From: G965230065 sp965230065
GTDB taxonomy: Bacteria; Bacteroidota; Bacteroidia; Cytophagales; Cyclobacteriaceae
Length of the DNA: 64,000 nucleotides
Direction of reading: 5' to 3'
NCBI GenBank assembly: GCA_965230065.1
Contig: OZ245942.1
Coordinates: 1,984,001 to 2,048,000 of the forward strand
Shown here: positions 6,581 through 15,237 of the stretch, in pieces
Layout: each line of letters opens with the position of its first letter
How positions within the stretch are numbered: the stretch's first letter is position 1
Made by a program: the position numbers and the translations under genes
Notes under the pieces: model-generated
Databases searched by the model: none
The model's input: the letters and a program-made list of their open reading frames with translations, nothing else
What the model was told of the DNA's origin: nothing

Positions 6581-7744
6581 ATGAGCAGAAAAATCAGAAT
6601 GGGCATGGTAGGCGGGGGAAAAGATGCCTTCATCGGATCGGTACACCGCATGGCAGCGGCCCTTGACGGACAAATTGACCTCGTATGTGGGGCGTTTAGC
6701 AGCAACCCTGAAAAATCTAAAGAATCGGGCAAGGCGTTACTACTGCCCGACGAGCGGGTATATGGTAGTTTTGAGGAAATGATCAAAAAAGAAAAAGAAT
6801 TGCCGGAAGATGTGCGCATGGATTTCGTATCTATCGTTACACCCAATGTCATGCACTTCCCTCCGGCCAAAATGGCGCTGGAAAACGGGTTTCATGTGGT
6901 TGCTGACAAGCCCGCCACATTTACGCTGGAAGAAGCCAAAGAATTACAGGAGATTGTAGAAAAAACCGGGCTGATTTATGCCCTTACGCACAACTACACG
7001 GGCTATCCCATGGTGAAAGAAGCCCGGCACCTGGTGCAAAATGGTACCTTGGGCAAAATCAGAAAGGTTGTGGTAGAATATCCGCAAGGCTGGCTGTCGT
7101 CCACCCTGGAAGAAACCGGGCAAAAGCAGGCCTCCTGGCGGGCCGATCCTGCAAAAGCCGGTATCAGCAACTGCATGGGCGACATCGGTACGCATGCCGA
7201 AAACCTGGCCGAATACATCACCGGCCTGCAAATTACCGAGCTTTGTGCCGACCTGGGGCCGATTGTAGAAGGGCGTGAGTTGGATGATGACGGCAATGTG
7301 TTGCTGCGTTTTGACAATGGTGCCAAAGGTATTTTGCATGCCAGCCAGATTTCAGTAGGGGAAGAAAATGACTTTAATATTCGTATTTACGGGGAAAAAG
7401 CCGGCCTTGAGTGGAAACAAATGGAACCCAATACCCTCCTGGTGAAATGGCCCGACCGCCCCGTGGAAATTTACCGTACCGGGCTGGATCATGGGTATTT
7501 ATCAGAACAAACACAGAAACACACCCGGATCCCGGCTGGCCACCCTGAAGGCTATGTGGAGGCCTTTGCCAATATTTACCGCAATTTTGCCTACACACTA
7601 CAGGCCCGGCTGGATGGCACAACACCTGACCCTGATTATATGGATTTCCCTACCATCAAAGACGGAGTGCGGGGCATGGCCTTTGTGAAAAATGTGGTGG
7701 AGTCTAACAAAAGCAGCGAGAAGTGGTATAAGTTTACCATATAA
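6581..7744 (+). CDS. Gfo/Idh/MocA family oxidoreductase, cytoplasmic
   Basis: The nucleotide-binding motif GMVGGGKDAFIG is at residues 8-19. At 109-111 the usual EKP is DKP, which still keeps the lysine. The second domain has GDIGTHAEN at about 200-208. There is no signal peptide, unlike the divergent partner, so this member should act on sugars or sugar acids after uptake. It is transcribed away from the exported oxidoreductase; the 188 bp between them must hold both promoters, but I see no clear operator there. Confidence 0.92.
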   Translation: MSRKIRMGMVGGGKDAFIGSVHRMAAALDGQIDLVCGAFSSNPEKSKESGKALLLPDERVYGSFEEMIKKEKELPEDVRMDFVSIVTPNVMHFPPAKMALENGFHVVADKPATFTLEEAKELQEIVEKTGLIYALTHNYTGYPMVKEARHLVQNGTLGKIRKVVVEYPQGWLSSTLEETGQKQASWRADPAKAGISNCMGDIGTHAENLAEYITGLQITELCADLGPIVEGRELDDDGNVLLRFDNGAKGILHASQISVGEENDFNIRIYGEKAGLEWKQMEPNTLLVKWPDRPVEIYRTGLDHGYLSEQTQKHTRIPAGHPEGYVEAFANIYRNFAYTLQARLDGTTPDPDYMDFPTIKDGVRGMAFVKNVVESNKSSEKWYKFTI

Positions 7745-7890
7745 CACAGTATGGTGTGGCGTGGACTGGAAGAGTGGAACAATGGAATGTTGGATAAATG
7801 CATCATTCCGGTATTCCAAATTTTCAACAGGCCTTCCATAAAATACTAAAATAAGCGTGAACACGCTAAGATTTTTTAATTGACGTACAC

Positions 7891-7934
7891 AAACTTCCCA
7901 TTGTCCTTTTAGGGTATGGGAAGTTTTCTTTTTT
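7891..7934 (+). terminator. Bidirectional-looking terminator hairpin
   Basis: A perfect 11 bp stem (AAACTTCCCAT / ATGGGAAGTTT) is followed by CTTTTTT. It lies in the 230 bp gap after the second oxidoreductase gene. The same gap also holds a degenerate piece of the GGAATGTTGG word family (about 7770-7825). Confidence 0.85.
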
Positions 7935-7974
7935 ACCATGATTTCCGAAAATTGGTGGTATCCTCAACCAGCTT

Positions 7975-9996
7975 ATGAGAATTCTTCTTTGGATTTGCTT
8001 TTTCCTTCTTTGGATTCCCTTCGCTACGGCTCAAACTATTAAAGAAGACAGCTTGCTGTCAGCTTTGAAAACAGCGCCAGACACAGCCAAAATCAGTATT
8101 TTAATTCAGCTTTGTAAAAATTCCCGGTACAATGACTCAGAAAAGTCACTATCCTACGGCCAAAAAGCCCTGGCCTTAGCCAAAAAATTGCATGCCGAAG
8201 AAAAAACAGCTAAGGCACTGATAAATTTGTCTACCACACTGAGAAATCAAAGTGAATATGCCGAAGCATTGGATAAGGCATTTGAAGCCCTGAAAATTTA
8301 TCAAAGCTTATCGCATCAGCAGGGAGTAGGTGATGCTTTATTTACCATTGGCAGTTTGTACGATTTTCAGGGTAACTACGCCCAGGCAATGGATTACCTT
8401 TCCCAATCGCTGAATATATACTTACAATTGGATATTCCGGAAGATATAGCTATGGCATATAATAGCATTGGAATCATTTACGAAAATGAAAAGAATGACT
8501 CAATGGCCCTTTCCTATTATCACAAAGCCATGGATATCTATGATAAGATGCAAAACCCTGCGGACAAGCCCCGTACCTTGAATAACATTGGGTTGGTGCT
8601 TTTGCGCCAGGATAAATATACCGAGGCATTAGACTGCTTTACAGAGGCATTAAAAATTATAGAAAAGGAACATAATCAATACGGCATAGCGCTTTTGACC
8701 AATAATATTGGTATTACACATAAAGATTTGGGAGAGTACGATAAGGCATTGGCTCACTTCCGGAAAGCCCTCAAACTTCAGGAAACACTGGACGATAAAT
8801 TTGGGATGGCCATCGCACTCAACAATATGGGTGAAACCCACCATTTTAAGCAAAACCACGCAAAGGCTATTGATTTTTCTCAGCAAAGCCTTGAATTGGC
8901 GCAATCTATCGGTGCCAAAGAAGTAGCCAAAAGGGCCAGCGAAACCCTTACCAAAATATATAGGCATCAAAAAAATTACCGGAAAGCTTTTGAATACCAG
9001 ACTTTGTATATGCAATACAAAGACAGTCTGTTTAATGAAAGCAAAGAACGGGATATTGGCAGGTTGGAAGCCAATATTGCTTTACAATTACAACAATCTG
9101 AAAATGAATTATTATTAAAAGATAACCAACTTCAGCAGGAAACCATCAGGCAACAGCGCATCATTGTGGTTTCAATCTTTCTGTTTTTGGTATTATTAGG
9201 TGCTTTGGCTATCATATTGTATCGTTCTAACAGGCAAAAGCAAAAGTCAAATCATTTAATTTCACAAAAAAATCAGGAGCTGATAGAAAAGAATGAGGCA
9301 TTAGAAGAGTTGAACCGGGAAAAAAACAGCCTGATGGGCATTGTTGCACATGACTTGAAAGCACCACTCCATAAAATTAATGGGCTGGTACAGTTGCTTC
9401 CCATAGCGGGCCAACTAAATGAAGAGCAAAATTCTTATGCGAAAATAATGCGGGAAGTTGTGAGAAATGGCAGCGAGCTTATCAACGGATTGGTAGAAAT
9501 GGATGAGTTTTCGAGTAGCAATATTGCTCCTGCACAGAAACCTGTTCGGTTGCATTCTTTCATTGAACTCCTAATACAAACCCACCAGCCTTCCGCCTGC
9601 CAAAAGGAAATTGATATTCATTTTCCCCCTTCAGAAAATGGCCTCACATTGCATACCGATGAAAGTTTCCTGATGCGCATTATGGATAACCTCCTTTCCA
9701 ATGCCATTAAATTTTCAACATCAGGGCGCAATATTTATGTTTCTTATGCGCAAAACAATGCACACACTGAAATTATCGTAAAAGACGAAGGCCCGGGCAT
9801 CAGTGCAGAAGACCAGAAAAAAATGTTCAAAAAATTTCAAAGGCTCAGTGCCCGCCCCACCGGTGGGGAAAGCTCATCAGGGTTGGGCCTGTCCATTACC
9901 AAAGTTTTGGTAGAAAAACTCGGCGGGAAAATTACGGTAGACAGTGAGTTGGGAAAAGGGACAGCTTTTTGTGTGGTGTTGCCTTTGGGAAATTAG
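7975..9996 (+). CDS. TPR-containing sensor histidine kinase
   Basis: A signal peptide (1-19, ending FATA) is followed by about seven tetratricopeptide repeats (roughly residues 50-340; repeated A..YNNIGxIY / A..LNNMGETH patterns), a helical segment, one membrane span (about 397-417), a coiled coil, and a kinase core. His459 in IVAHDLKAPL is the phosphoacceptor. The N box (NLLSNAIKF), G1 (DEGPGIS) and G2 (GLGLSI) are intact. The TPR part is therefore periplasmic and the kinase cytoplasmic. No response regulator is adjacent and no receiver domain is fused, so its partner is unknown. Confidence 0.92.
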   Translation: MRILLWICFFLLWIPFATAQTIKEDSLLSALKTAPDTAKISILIQLCKNSRYNDSEKSLSYGQKALALAKKLHAEEKTAKALINLSTTLRNQSEYAEALDKAFEALKIYQSLSHQQGVGDALFTIGSLYDFQGNYAQAMDYLSQSLNIYLQLDIPEDIAMAYNSIGIIYENEKNDSMALSYYHKAMDIYDKMQNPADKPRTLNNIGLVLLRQDKYTEALDCFTEALKIIEKEHNQYGIALLTNNIGITHKDLGEYDKALAHFRKALKLQETLDDKFGMAIALNNMGETHHFKQNHAKAIDFSQQSLELAQSIGAKEVAKRASETLTKIYRHQKNYRKAFEYQTLYMQYKDSLFNESKERDIGRLEANIALQLQQSENELLLKDNQLQQETIRQQRIIVVSIFLFLVLLGALAIILYRSNRQKQKSNHLISQKNQELIEKNEALEELNREKNSLMGIVAHDLKAPLHKINGLVQLLPIAGQLNEEQNSYAKIMREVVRNGSELINGLVEMDEFSSSNIAPAQKPVRLHSFIELLIQTHQPSACQKEIDIHFPPSENGLTLHTDESFLMRIMDNLLSNAIKFSTSGRNIYVSYAQNNAHTEIIVKDEGPGISAEDQKKMFKKFQRLSARPTGGESSSGLGLSITKVLVEKLGGKITVDSELGKGTAFCVVLPLGN

Positions 9997-10039
9997 CAGA
10001 GAAAGGAGTGTGGTTAATTTCATAAAATTTGTCCAGTCA

Positions 10040-11182
10040 TTAAATATTACTCTTCGTTATACCTTCCATCAACCCCCGCATGTAACCAATGGCGAAGAGG
10101 GTGCCGATGGTGCTGTAGCCGGGATGGTCATTGCTGTCGCCTGCCATGGTAGGCACATGGTCGGGGCGGATGGGGCCTTTAAAACCGATGTCGTAATAGG
10201 CTTGCATGGCTTTGTACATATCGGTTTTGCCATCATCGTGAAAGGTTTCTTCAAAATTATTTTTATTGCCCCGCACATCCCTGAAATGCACAAAATGGAT
10301 GGTTTTTCGTTTTCCAAAATACTCGATGGCCGCCGGAATGTCTACGTCCTCTCCTTCCCCACCCATAGAGGCAAAACTGCCCTGACAAAAGGTAAGGCCG
10401 TTGCTTGAACTGGGTACAATGTCAATCAATCGTTTGAAAGCATCTACGGATGTGATGATGCGGGGAATACCACGAATATTATCAATAGGTGGGTCGTCGG
10501 GGTGCAGGGCCAGCTTTACACCATACTTTTCTGCTTCGGGCACTACGGCTTTGAGAAAATATTCCAGGTTATCCCACATATCATCATGGGTAATTTCGCC
10601 AAATTCAGTAATCTTTTCCTCATCCTTGATATCTTCAATATCAAAGGCACTGACCAGCGCCCCTCCCCGGCTGGGGCGGTCCATGGTAGTACGTGCCCAG
10701 CTGATGACGGGCATCCAGTTGTAACAAACGGTATCTATACCCAATTGGGAAATATTTTTCATGAAGGTGATAAAGTTTTCTATTTCCTCGTCCCTGCCTT
10801 CCAGGCCCAGCTTAGTTTTGGTGAATAAAGAAGGTGGCCCTTCAATAACGCGTAACTTCAGCCCTTCTTTTTCCCAGGCTTCTTTTACTGCCTTTATGGT
10901 ATTGTATTCCCATCGGTTGGCATTGTCCAGCCCGGCCATACGTGTATTGATGCCTCCTACGGCGCCCAGTACGTCCATTTGCTTGGCCAGGGCTACTTTG
11001 TGCGGTTCTATGCCCCAAAAGTACGCCAGGCATATTTGCATACCTGCGTCTTTTACAAAACCGAGTTCCTTTGGGGTGAGGCTTTTTGTATTTGGTTCGG
11101 GAAATGAAGTATGGATACCTGTTACAGAAAGTGCTGCCAGAGAAGCACTTTTTTTCATAAAATCCCGGCGGTTATTTTCCAT
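10040..11182 (-). CDS. uxuA: Mannonate dehydratase homologue with Tat-like N-terminus
   Basis: The body matches UxuA mannonate dehydratase: CYNWMPV, GVKLALHPDDPP, SNGLTFCQGSF and KTIHFVHFRDV carry the expected metal and substrate ligands in the TIM barrel. UxuA removes water from D-mannonate in glucuronate breakdown. Unusually, residues 1-30 look like a twin-arginine leader (NNRRDFMKKS, then a weakly hydrophobic stretch), as in exported sugar enzymes of Bacteroidota. If functional it would place the reaction in the periplasm. Start taken at the ATG of the RR motif. No other glucuronate genes are close by, so the symbol marks homology rather than proven function. Confidence 0.8.
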   Translation of the reverse strand: MENNRRDFMKKSASLAALSVTGIHTSFPEPNTKSLTPKELGFVKDAGMQICLAYFWGIEPHKVALAKQMDVLGAVGGINTRMAGLDNANRWEYNTIKAVKEAWEKEGLKLRVIEGPPSLFTKTKLGLEGRDEEIENFITFMKNISQLGIDTVCYNWMPVISWARTTMDRPSRGGALVSAFDIEDIKDEEKITEFGEITHDDMWDNLEYFLKAVVPEAEKYGVKLALHPDDPPIDNIRGIPRIITSVDAFKRLIDIVPSSSNGLTFCQGSFASMGGEGEDVDIPAAIEYFGKRKTIHFVHFRDVRGNKNNFEETFHDDGKTDMYKAMQAYYDIGFKGPIRPDHVPTMAGDSNDHPGYSTIGTLFAIGYMRGLMEGITKSNI

Positions 11183-11217
11183 GGTTTTTTGGGTTGGTGA
11201 ATGGCAGAACAATACTT

Positions 11218-11634
11218 TTATGAGAAATGCTTTTCAAACTCAACGAGAGTATTCGTTTTCAGCTCTTCAATAAAAGCACTCTTTATTTTCTTTAATTCTT
11301 GCTTATCTACATTTGATTTCCTTAGCTTTCCTGTTTTCGGGTAAACATGAAGAAAGCAAATTTCCTCTTTTACTTTATTTGCAATGTAATAAAGCCGAAA
11401 GGCGGAGCTTCTTCCTCTTCTTTGCTTGCTGTTTTCTATTCTCACCTTGATTATTTTGCTAATGCTACTCTCGGTTATCTTGATGCCAGTATTCCAGAGC
11501 AGGGCAAATGTATTATGCTTTTTAAGAAAGGAATGTATATCATTCAGAATGGAGCTATATCCTAACTTCTCTTTTTTGGTTAGTTTATTAATGTCTGATA
11601 CAAACAGGGAGGTGGCAAAAATTTTCAAACCCAA
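11218..11634 (-). CDS. RelE/ParE-like protein (possible toxin)
   Basis: The central part (IKVRIENSKQRRGRSSAFRLYY..., then EEICFLHVYPKTGK) matches the strand pattern of RelE/HigB-type ribosome-dependent RNases, with the basic cluster before a three-strand sheet. At about 138 residues it is longer than most. No ATG is available: translation must begin at TTG, at 11634 or at 11628, where TTG overlaps the TGA stop of the preceding gene as TTGA. This implies translational coupling to the coiled-coil gene. Its AT content is higher than its flanks, suggesting transfer. Toxin activity is inference. Confidence 0.6.
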   Translation of the reverse strand: MGLKIFATSLFVSDINKLTKKEKLGYSSILNDIHSFLKKHNTFALLWNTGIKITESSISKIIKVRIENSKQRRGRSSAFRLYYIANKVKEEICFLHVYPKTGKLRKSNVDKQELKKIKSAFIEELKTNTLVEFEKHFS

Positions 11635-12062
11635 ATCTCATCTATTTCTTTTAAAAAATTATCATTGAGTAAGTCAATCTTTAAATCAATATCATTAATT
11701 ACTTCTTGATAAGAATCAATGGAATCTTTAAGGGAAACTAAAATAGATTTGAATTTATTTGAAAACGAATGCTTTTTTAAAAGTTTATATAAATCCAGCT
11801 TGGATTTATAAGTAGGGGTCAATATGTTTTTAAGGTACTCAAGATACAAAATATCATTCGAATCCGACATCAACTGTTCAACACGTTCTAACTGTTTTTC
11901 TTCTTTCTTTAATAATGATAAAAGCTTTGTGTTATTTTGATTAACGTCATCTAGTATTTTATCTATCGCATCTTCTCTTGAAACAAGAGTTTTGTATTTG
12001 TAATTTAACTCCTGAGTGTCTGCAAAGTTAGTAGCGATATTTATTTTCAGCGTTGGTGACAT
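11625..12062 (-). CDS. Coiled-coil protein, putative partner of the RelE-like protein
   Basis: I do not recognise the family. The 145 residues are almost wholly helical: a charged segment (about 30-75, EDAIDKILDDVNQNNTKLL and following) and a second helix pair rich in Ile/Leu/Lys/Asp to the end. There is no recognisable DNA-binding fold, signal peptide or membrane span. It precedes and overlaps the RelE-like gene, the order usual for an antitoxin. The upstream 217 bp (to 12279) are AT-rich and hold no gene; no clear operator was found there. Confidence 0.6.
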   Translation of the reverse strand: MSPTLKINIATNFADTQELNYKYKTLVSREDAIDKILDDVNQNNTKLLSLLKKEEKQLERVEQLMSDSNDILYLEYLKNILTPTYKSKLDLYKLLKKHSFSNKFKSILVSLKDSIDSYQEVINDIDLKIDLLNDNFLKEIDEIWV

Positions 12063-12279
12063 ATTCCTTTTAACGATTTATAGTCATTAAATATACAACC
12101 ATTAACCTGAATTTACTAAAATAGTGATAAATACAAAAAATCACATAACCAGAAAATGGGTAGTTAAAGCATATTGAGAGCTATTCATAATTTATGGTCA
12201 TATTTGTTATCGTGGAAAAGTGTCCATTTCTGACTCTGCTTTGAGCATCTTATTTTGTCAAGACTTCAGGGTAGTGGTT

Positions 12280-13278
12280 TTATCTCGCTTTTTTACGCAA
12301 CTCCGGAAAAACCTTCCCTACCTTACCCAAAATATAATCGCCATACGTGCCTTCAAATTCGTGTACACTGGCTTTGTCCCATCGTTCCTGCTTGTTGTCC
12401 GCGGGTATGTCTACTCCACTTAGGTCAATGGGTTTGATTTGTGCATTGAAATTGGGGTCAAAGAAAAAGGGAAAAGACAGTCTGCCCTTGCCTGATGTGT
12501 TGCGTACACGGTGGGGCGTGGAGCGGTAAAGCCCGCGGGTCATGCGGTCAAGCATATCGCCGATGTTGCACACAAAAGTATGGGGAATGGGCGGAGCTTC
12601 AATCCATTTTGAGCGGGATTTGACTTGCAATCCTCCGTTATCGTCTTGCTTCAGTATGGTGAGCACGCCATAATCAGTATGCTCGCCTACGCCCCAGGAA
12701 GGTGCTGACTCAGGTGTTTCGCCAGAAGGTGGATAATGAAAAATACGAAATAAAATCAATGGGTCGGTCGTATACCTGTCGGCAAAGTAAGACTTTTCAA
12801 GCCCCAGGCTTAGGGCAATGCCTTCCATGAGTGTGTGGCCCAGTTGGGTCATGGCATCTACGTAATCAAGCACAGTTTTACGGAACCCTGGGATGTTTTC
12901 AGGAAAAAAGTTTTTGCCGTGCATGGGCAGCCCGGCTTTTATCCGCGGGTCATCATCAGCCAGTTCTTCCCCAAAATACAAACCTTCTTTCAAGTCGGGC
13001 TTGCCAGAAGTAAGTTCATCACCTACCGGAAAATAGCCCCGCCAGGCTTTGCCGGCCAGTTCCATTCGGATTTTAAGTTTGCTTGCTTCGTCCTGGGCAA
13101 AAAACTGCCGGCTCAGGGTTTCCATCCGTTGCTGTAAGGCTTCATCCACTCCATGCCCGCTGATGTAGAAAAAACCGTAATTCCGGCAAGCCTGTCCAAT
13201 TTGTGAAGCTACGGCATTTTGATGGTTTGAATTTTTTGCCAAGGGGGCAATATCAATGATAGGAACATTGGAAGCCAT
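12280..13278 (-). CDS. 2-oxoglutarate/Fe(II)-dependent dioxygenase, isopenicillin N synthase-like
   Basis: An N-terminal DIOX_N domain (VPIIDIAPLAK; CRNYGFFYISGHGVD) is followed by the double-stranded beta-helix with iron ligands His and Asp in GEHTDYGVLTIL, the distal His in RSTPHRVRN and the 2-oxoglutarate Arg/Ser in RLSFPFF. It is a soluble oxygenase of about the usual length (332 residues). Substrate unknown. It starts 15 bp after the rhodanese gene and is the last gene of the leftward glycosyltransferase run. Confidence 0.9.
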   Translation of the reverse strand: MASNVPIIDIAPLAKNSNHQNAVASQIGQACRNYGFFYISGHGVDEALQQRMETLSRQFFAQDEASKLKIRMELAGKAWRGYFPVGDELTSGKPDLKEGLYFGEELADDDPRIKAGLPMHGKNFFPENIPGFRKTVLDYVDAMTQLGHTLMEGIALSLGLEKSYFADRYTTDPLILFRIFHYPPSGETPESAPSWGVGEHTDYGVLTILKQDDNGGLQVKSRSKWIEAPPIPHTFVCNIGDMLDRMTRGLYRSTPHRVRNTSGKGRLSFPFFFDPNFNAQIKPIDLSGVDIPADNKQERWDKASVHEFEGTYGDYILGKVGKVFPELRKKAR

Positions 13279-13293
13279 AAGCAGTATGAATTG

Positions 13294-13812
13294 TTAATAT
13301 ACTTTAATGCCTTTTTCGAGCCATTTAGACCAATTTTTACTGTATGTATGCACGCTATCAGTTGGTTGCTTTTGCTGGTTCACTATCGGATAGCCCTCGT
13401 TTTTCCATTGGAAGATGCCGCCGTATAAGTTTTGTATGTCTTCATAACCCGCAGCTTTGAGCTTTTCCCCTACCCTTTCGCTGCGATAACCTACGGCACA
13501 GTATACCACTACTTTAGCATCTTTAGGGATGTCTTGTACCTGTTTCATGGTAAAATTATCATAATCTATGAAGCGTGCGTTTTCCAGGTGGCTTACGGAA
13601 AATTCTTCCTTTGTGCGAATATCAAGCAGGTAAAGATTATCGGTTTCTTTTTTTGCTTCGGCCAATGCGGCAGGTTGTATCAGGGGCACTGTGTGGCTGT
13701 AGAGCGATTGCAACTTTTCATCAAAAGTCTTTTGTCCACAGGCATTCAAAGCCATGCTTGTCATGAACCACAAGAACAAAATCAGGTTAGTAAGCTGTTT
13801 GATGTTGTGCAT
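13294..13812 (-). CDS. Rhodanese-domain lipoprotein
   Basis: A signal peptide ends in the lipobox LNAC (Cys25), so the protein is probably a lipoprotein. One rhodanese domain (about residues 50-150) has the LLDIRTKEEF start and the active-site loop CAVGYRS with its cysteine intact, so sulfur transfer or thiol chemistry in the envelope is possible. Its start overlaps the end of the upstream GT87-like gene by 26 bp, which suggests translational coupling. Confidence 0.85.
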   Translation of the reverse strand: MHNIKQLTNLILFLWFMTSMALNACGQKTFDEKLQSLYSHTVPLIQPAALAEAKKETDNLYLLDIRTKEEFSVSHLENARFIDYDNFTMKQVQDIPKDAKVVVYCAVGYRSERVGEKLKAAGYEDIQNLYGGIFQWKNEGYPIVNQQKQPTDSVHTYSKNWSKWLEKGIKVY

Positions 13813-15148
13813 AAGAATTTTTTTGATAATAGTTCCATATTTCCAGCAGAGCTACGACAAACACAATGGCATATTCAATAAATACGATGGTCATATTTTC
13901 TGTAAATCCGCTTGCATGGTACCCTGTATACGAAAAAAAGATGAGCAGCGACCAAATGACAGCAAAGCGAAAATTTGAAAAAACGCTGAAAGCTACCAAC
14001 GGGGCTACGTACCAGGGGTGTACAATGGTGGCAAAGAGATAGTAAATAAACAATACCCAAAGAAAAGCTTCGGGCAGCCTTTTGCACCTTTCAAAAATAG
14101 TAAATAGAATAATGCTTCCGAAAGCGGCAATTGCCATCCACTTTCCTGATTTTTCAATAATGTTAAAACCCTTCACCGCATACCCTATTTCCCTTACGAT
14201 ATAGTAAATACTGGCGTTGAATTCAAACTTTTGGAAATATAAACCGATGCTGCTTTGTAAGCCTTGCAACAATTCCAAATTGAGCAAAGGCAGGAAAAGC
14301 AAGACAGAAGTAACGCCTACTACCCCGAAAAAATAAACGGACTGCTTCGTGCTTAGCCTTCTGATAAATAAAGGAAGAAAAATCAGCGGTATCAGCTTGG
14401 TGCAAATAGCCAGCGCAAGGAAAATAGCAGAAAAGGCTAATTTTTTTTGTTGGAAGAGATAAATACCTACTAATAAGAAGCATATCATCAGTACCTCAAA
14501 ATGCAGGTTTCCACATAGTTCCAAAATGACCAAGGGGTTCAAAGCATAGAGCAATGCATATTTGACAGGCAACTCATAGATTTTTAACAATTTTACTAAA
14601 AAATAAATACTCACCCCTTCAGCCATGAGCATGGGCAGGCGCATCACAATAATGCCGCCTTCTATTGAATTAGGAAACAGAAAGGCAGCCGTAGCAAACA
14701 ATGCCTGGCACACGGGGGGATAGATGGTAAAATACTCCGGTGAGTTCATCTGCTGATAAAGGGCAGGCGCTATAGAGGGGAACTGCTCCAAATTGCCCTG
14801 TGCTACCAAAGTTGAAGGTAAATAGGCAAAAGGATGAATATCATGATTGATGAGCATGCCATCCCATAAAAACCGGTAAAAATCATCGGAAAGATTAGGG
14901 ATAGCGGGTAATAACAGCAAACGAACAAGTAAAGCCACACCCAGCAAAAGATACGTTTCCTTATCAGATGAGGCCAGTAATAAAATGCCTGCATAAGCAA
15001 TAAAAAGCAAGGAGTAGGTTATCAGCAAAGGAAAAGTCTCATCACGCTGGATGAAATAGGTAATGTAAACCACGCCGCCTGTTATAACCAAAGCAGATAA
15101 CAAAAGCACAGGCCAAAGTGAAGTGAATTTACGATGAACATCTGCCAT
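13787..15148 (-). CDS. Polytopic glycosyltransferase (GT87/mannosyltransferase-like)
   Basis: About eleven to twelve hydrophobic spans. After the second or third span lies the acidic loop LSDDFYRFLWDGML, the DD/D-containing catalytic loop typical of polyprenyl-phosphate-sugar dependent integral-membrane transferases, and later ALAICTKLIPLIFLPL, a charged GT87-like helix. It probably transfers a sugar from a lipid carrier on the outer face of the inner membrane. The two preceding GT2 genes could make and load that carrier. Start chosen at ATG 15148: the open frame upstream is only the coding echo of a 20 bp palindrome. Confidence 0.75.
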   Translation of the reverse strand: MADVHRKFTSLWPVLLLSALVITGGVVYITYFIQRDETFPLLITYSLLFIAYAGILLLASSDKETYLLLGVALLVRLLLLPAIPNLSDDFYRFLWDGMLINHDIHPFAYLPSTLVAQGNLEQFPSIAPALYQQMNSPEYFTIYPPVCQALFATAAFLFPNSIEGGIIVMRLPMLMAEGVSIYFLVKLLKIYELPVKYALLYALNPLVILELCGNLHFEVLMICFLLVGIYLFQQKKLAFSAIFLALAICTKLIPLIFLPLFIRRLSTKQSVYFFGVVGVTSVLLFLPLLNLELLQGLQSSIGLYFQKFEFNASIYYIVREIGYAVKGFNIIEKSGKWMAIAAFGSIILFTIFERCKRLPEAFLWVLFIYYLFATIVHPWYVAPLVAFSVFSNFRFAVIWSLLIFFSYTGYHASGFTENMTIVFIEYAIVFVVALLEIWNYYQKNSYAQHQTAY

Positions 15149-15168
15149 GCTTTGCAAATTAATAGTCA

Positions 15169-15218
15169 GAAGACCGGAGACCGAAGTCGGAAGTATTTGA
15201 CTTCGGTCTCCGGTCTTC
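15169..15218. repeat. Perfect 20 bp palindrome of the GAAGACCG word family
   Basis: GAAGACCGGAGACCGAAGTC and its exact complement are separated by 10 bases. A further half-copy (CTTCGGTCTTC) and a T run follow to 15236. It lies in the 89 bp gap between the GT2 and GT87-like genes of one operon. A related structure occurs at 19205-19258. Confidence 0.85.
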
Positions 15219-15237
15219 CGCCTTCGGTCTTCTTTTT

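Noticed and set aside
7745..7890. Possible extra gene after the second oxidoreductase
   Set aside because: Only short frames without start signals or homology; the sequence is a degenerate GGAATGTTGG word region followed by a terminator.
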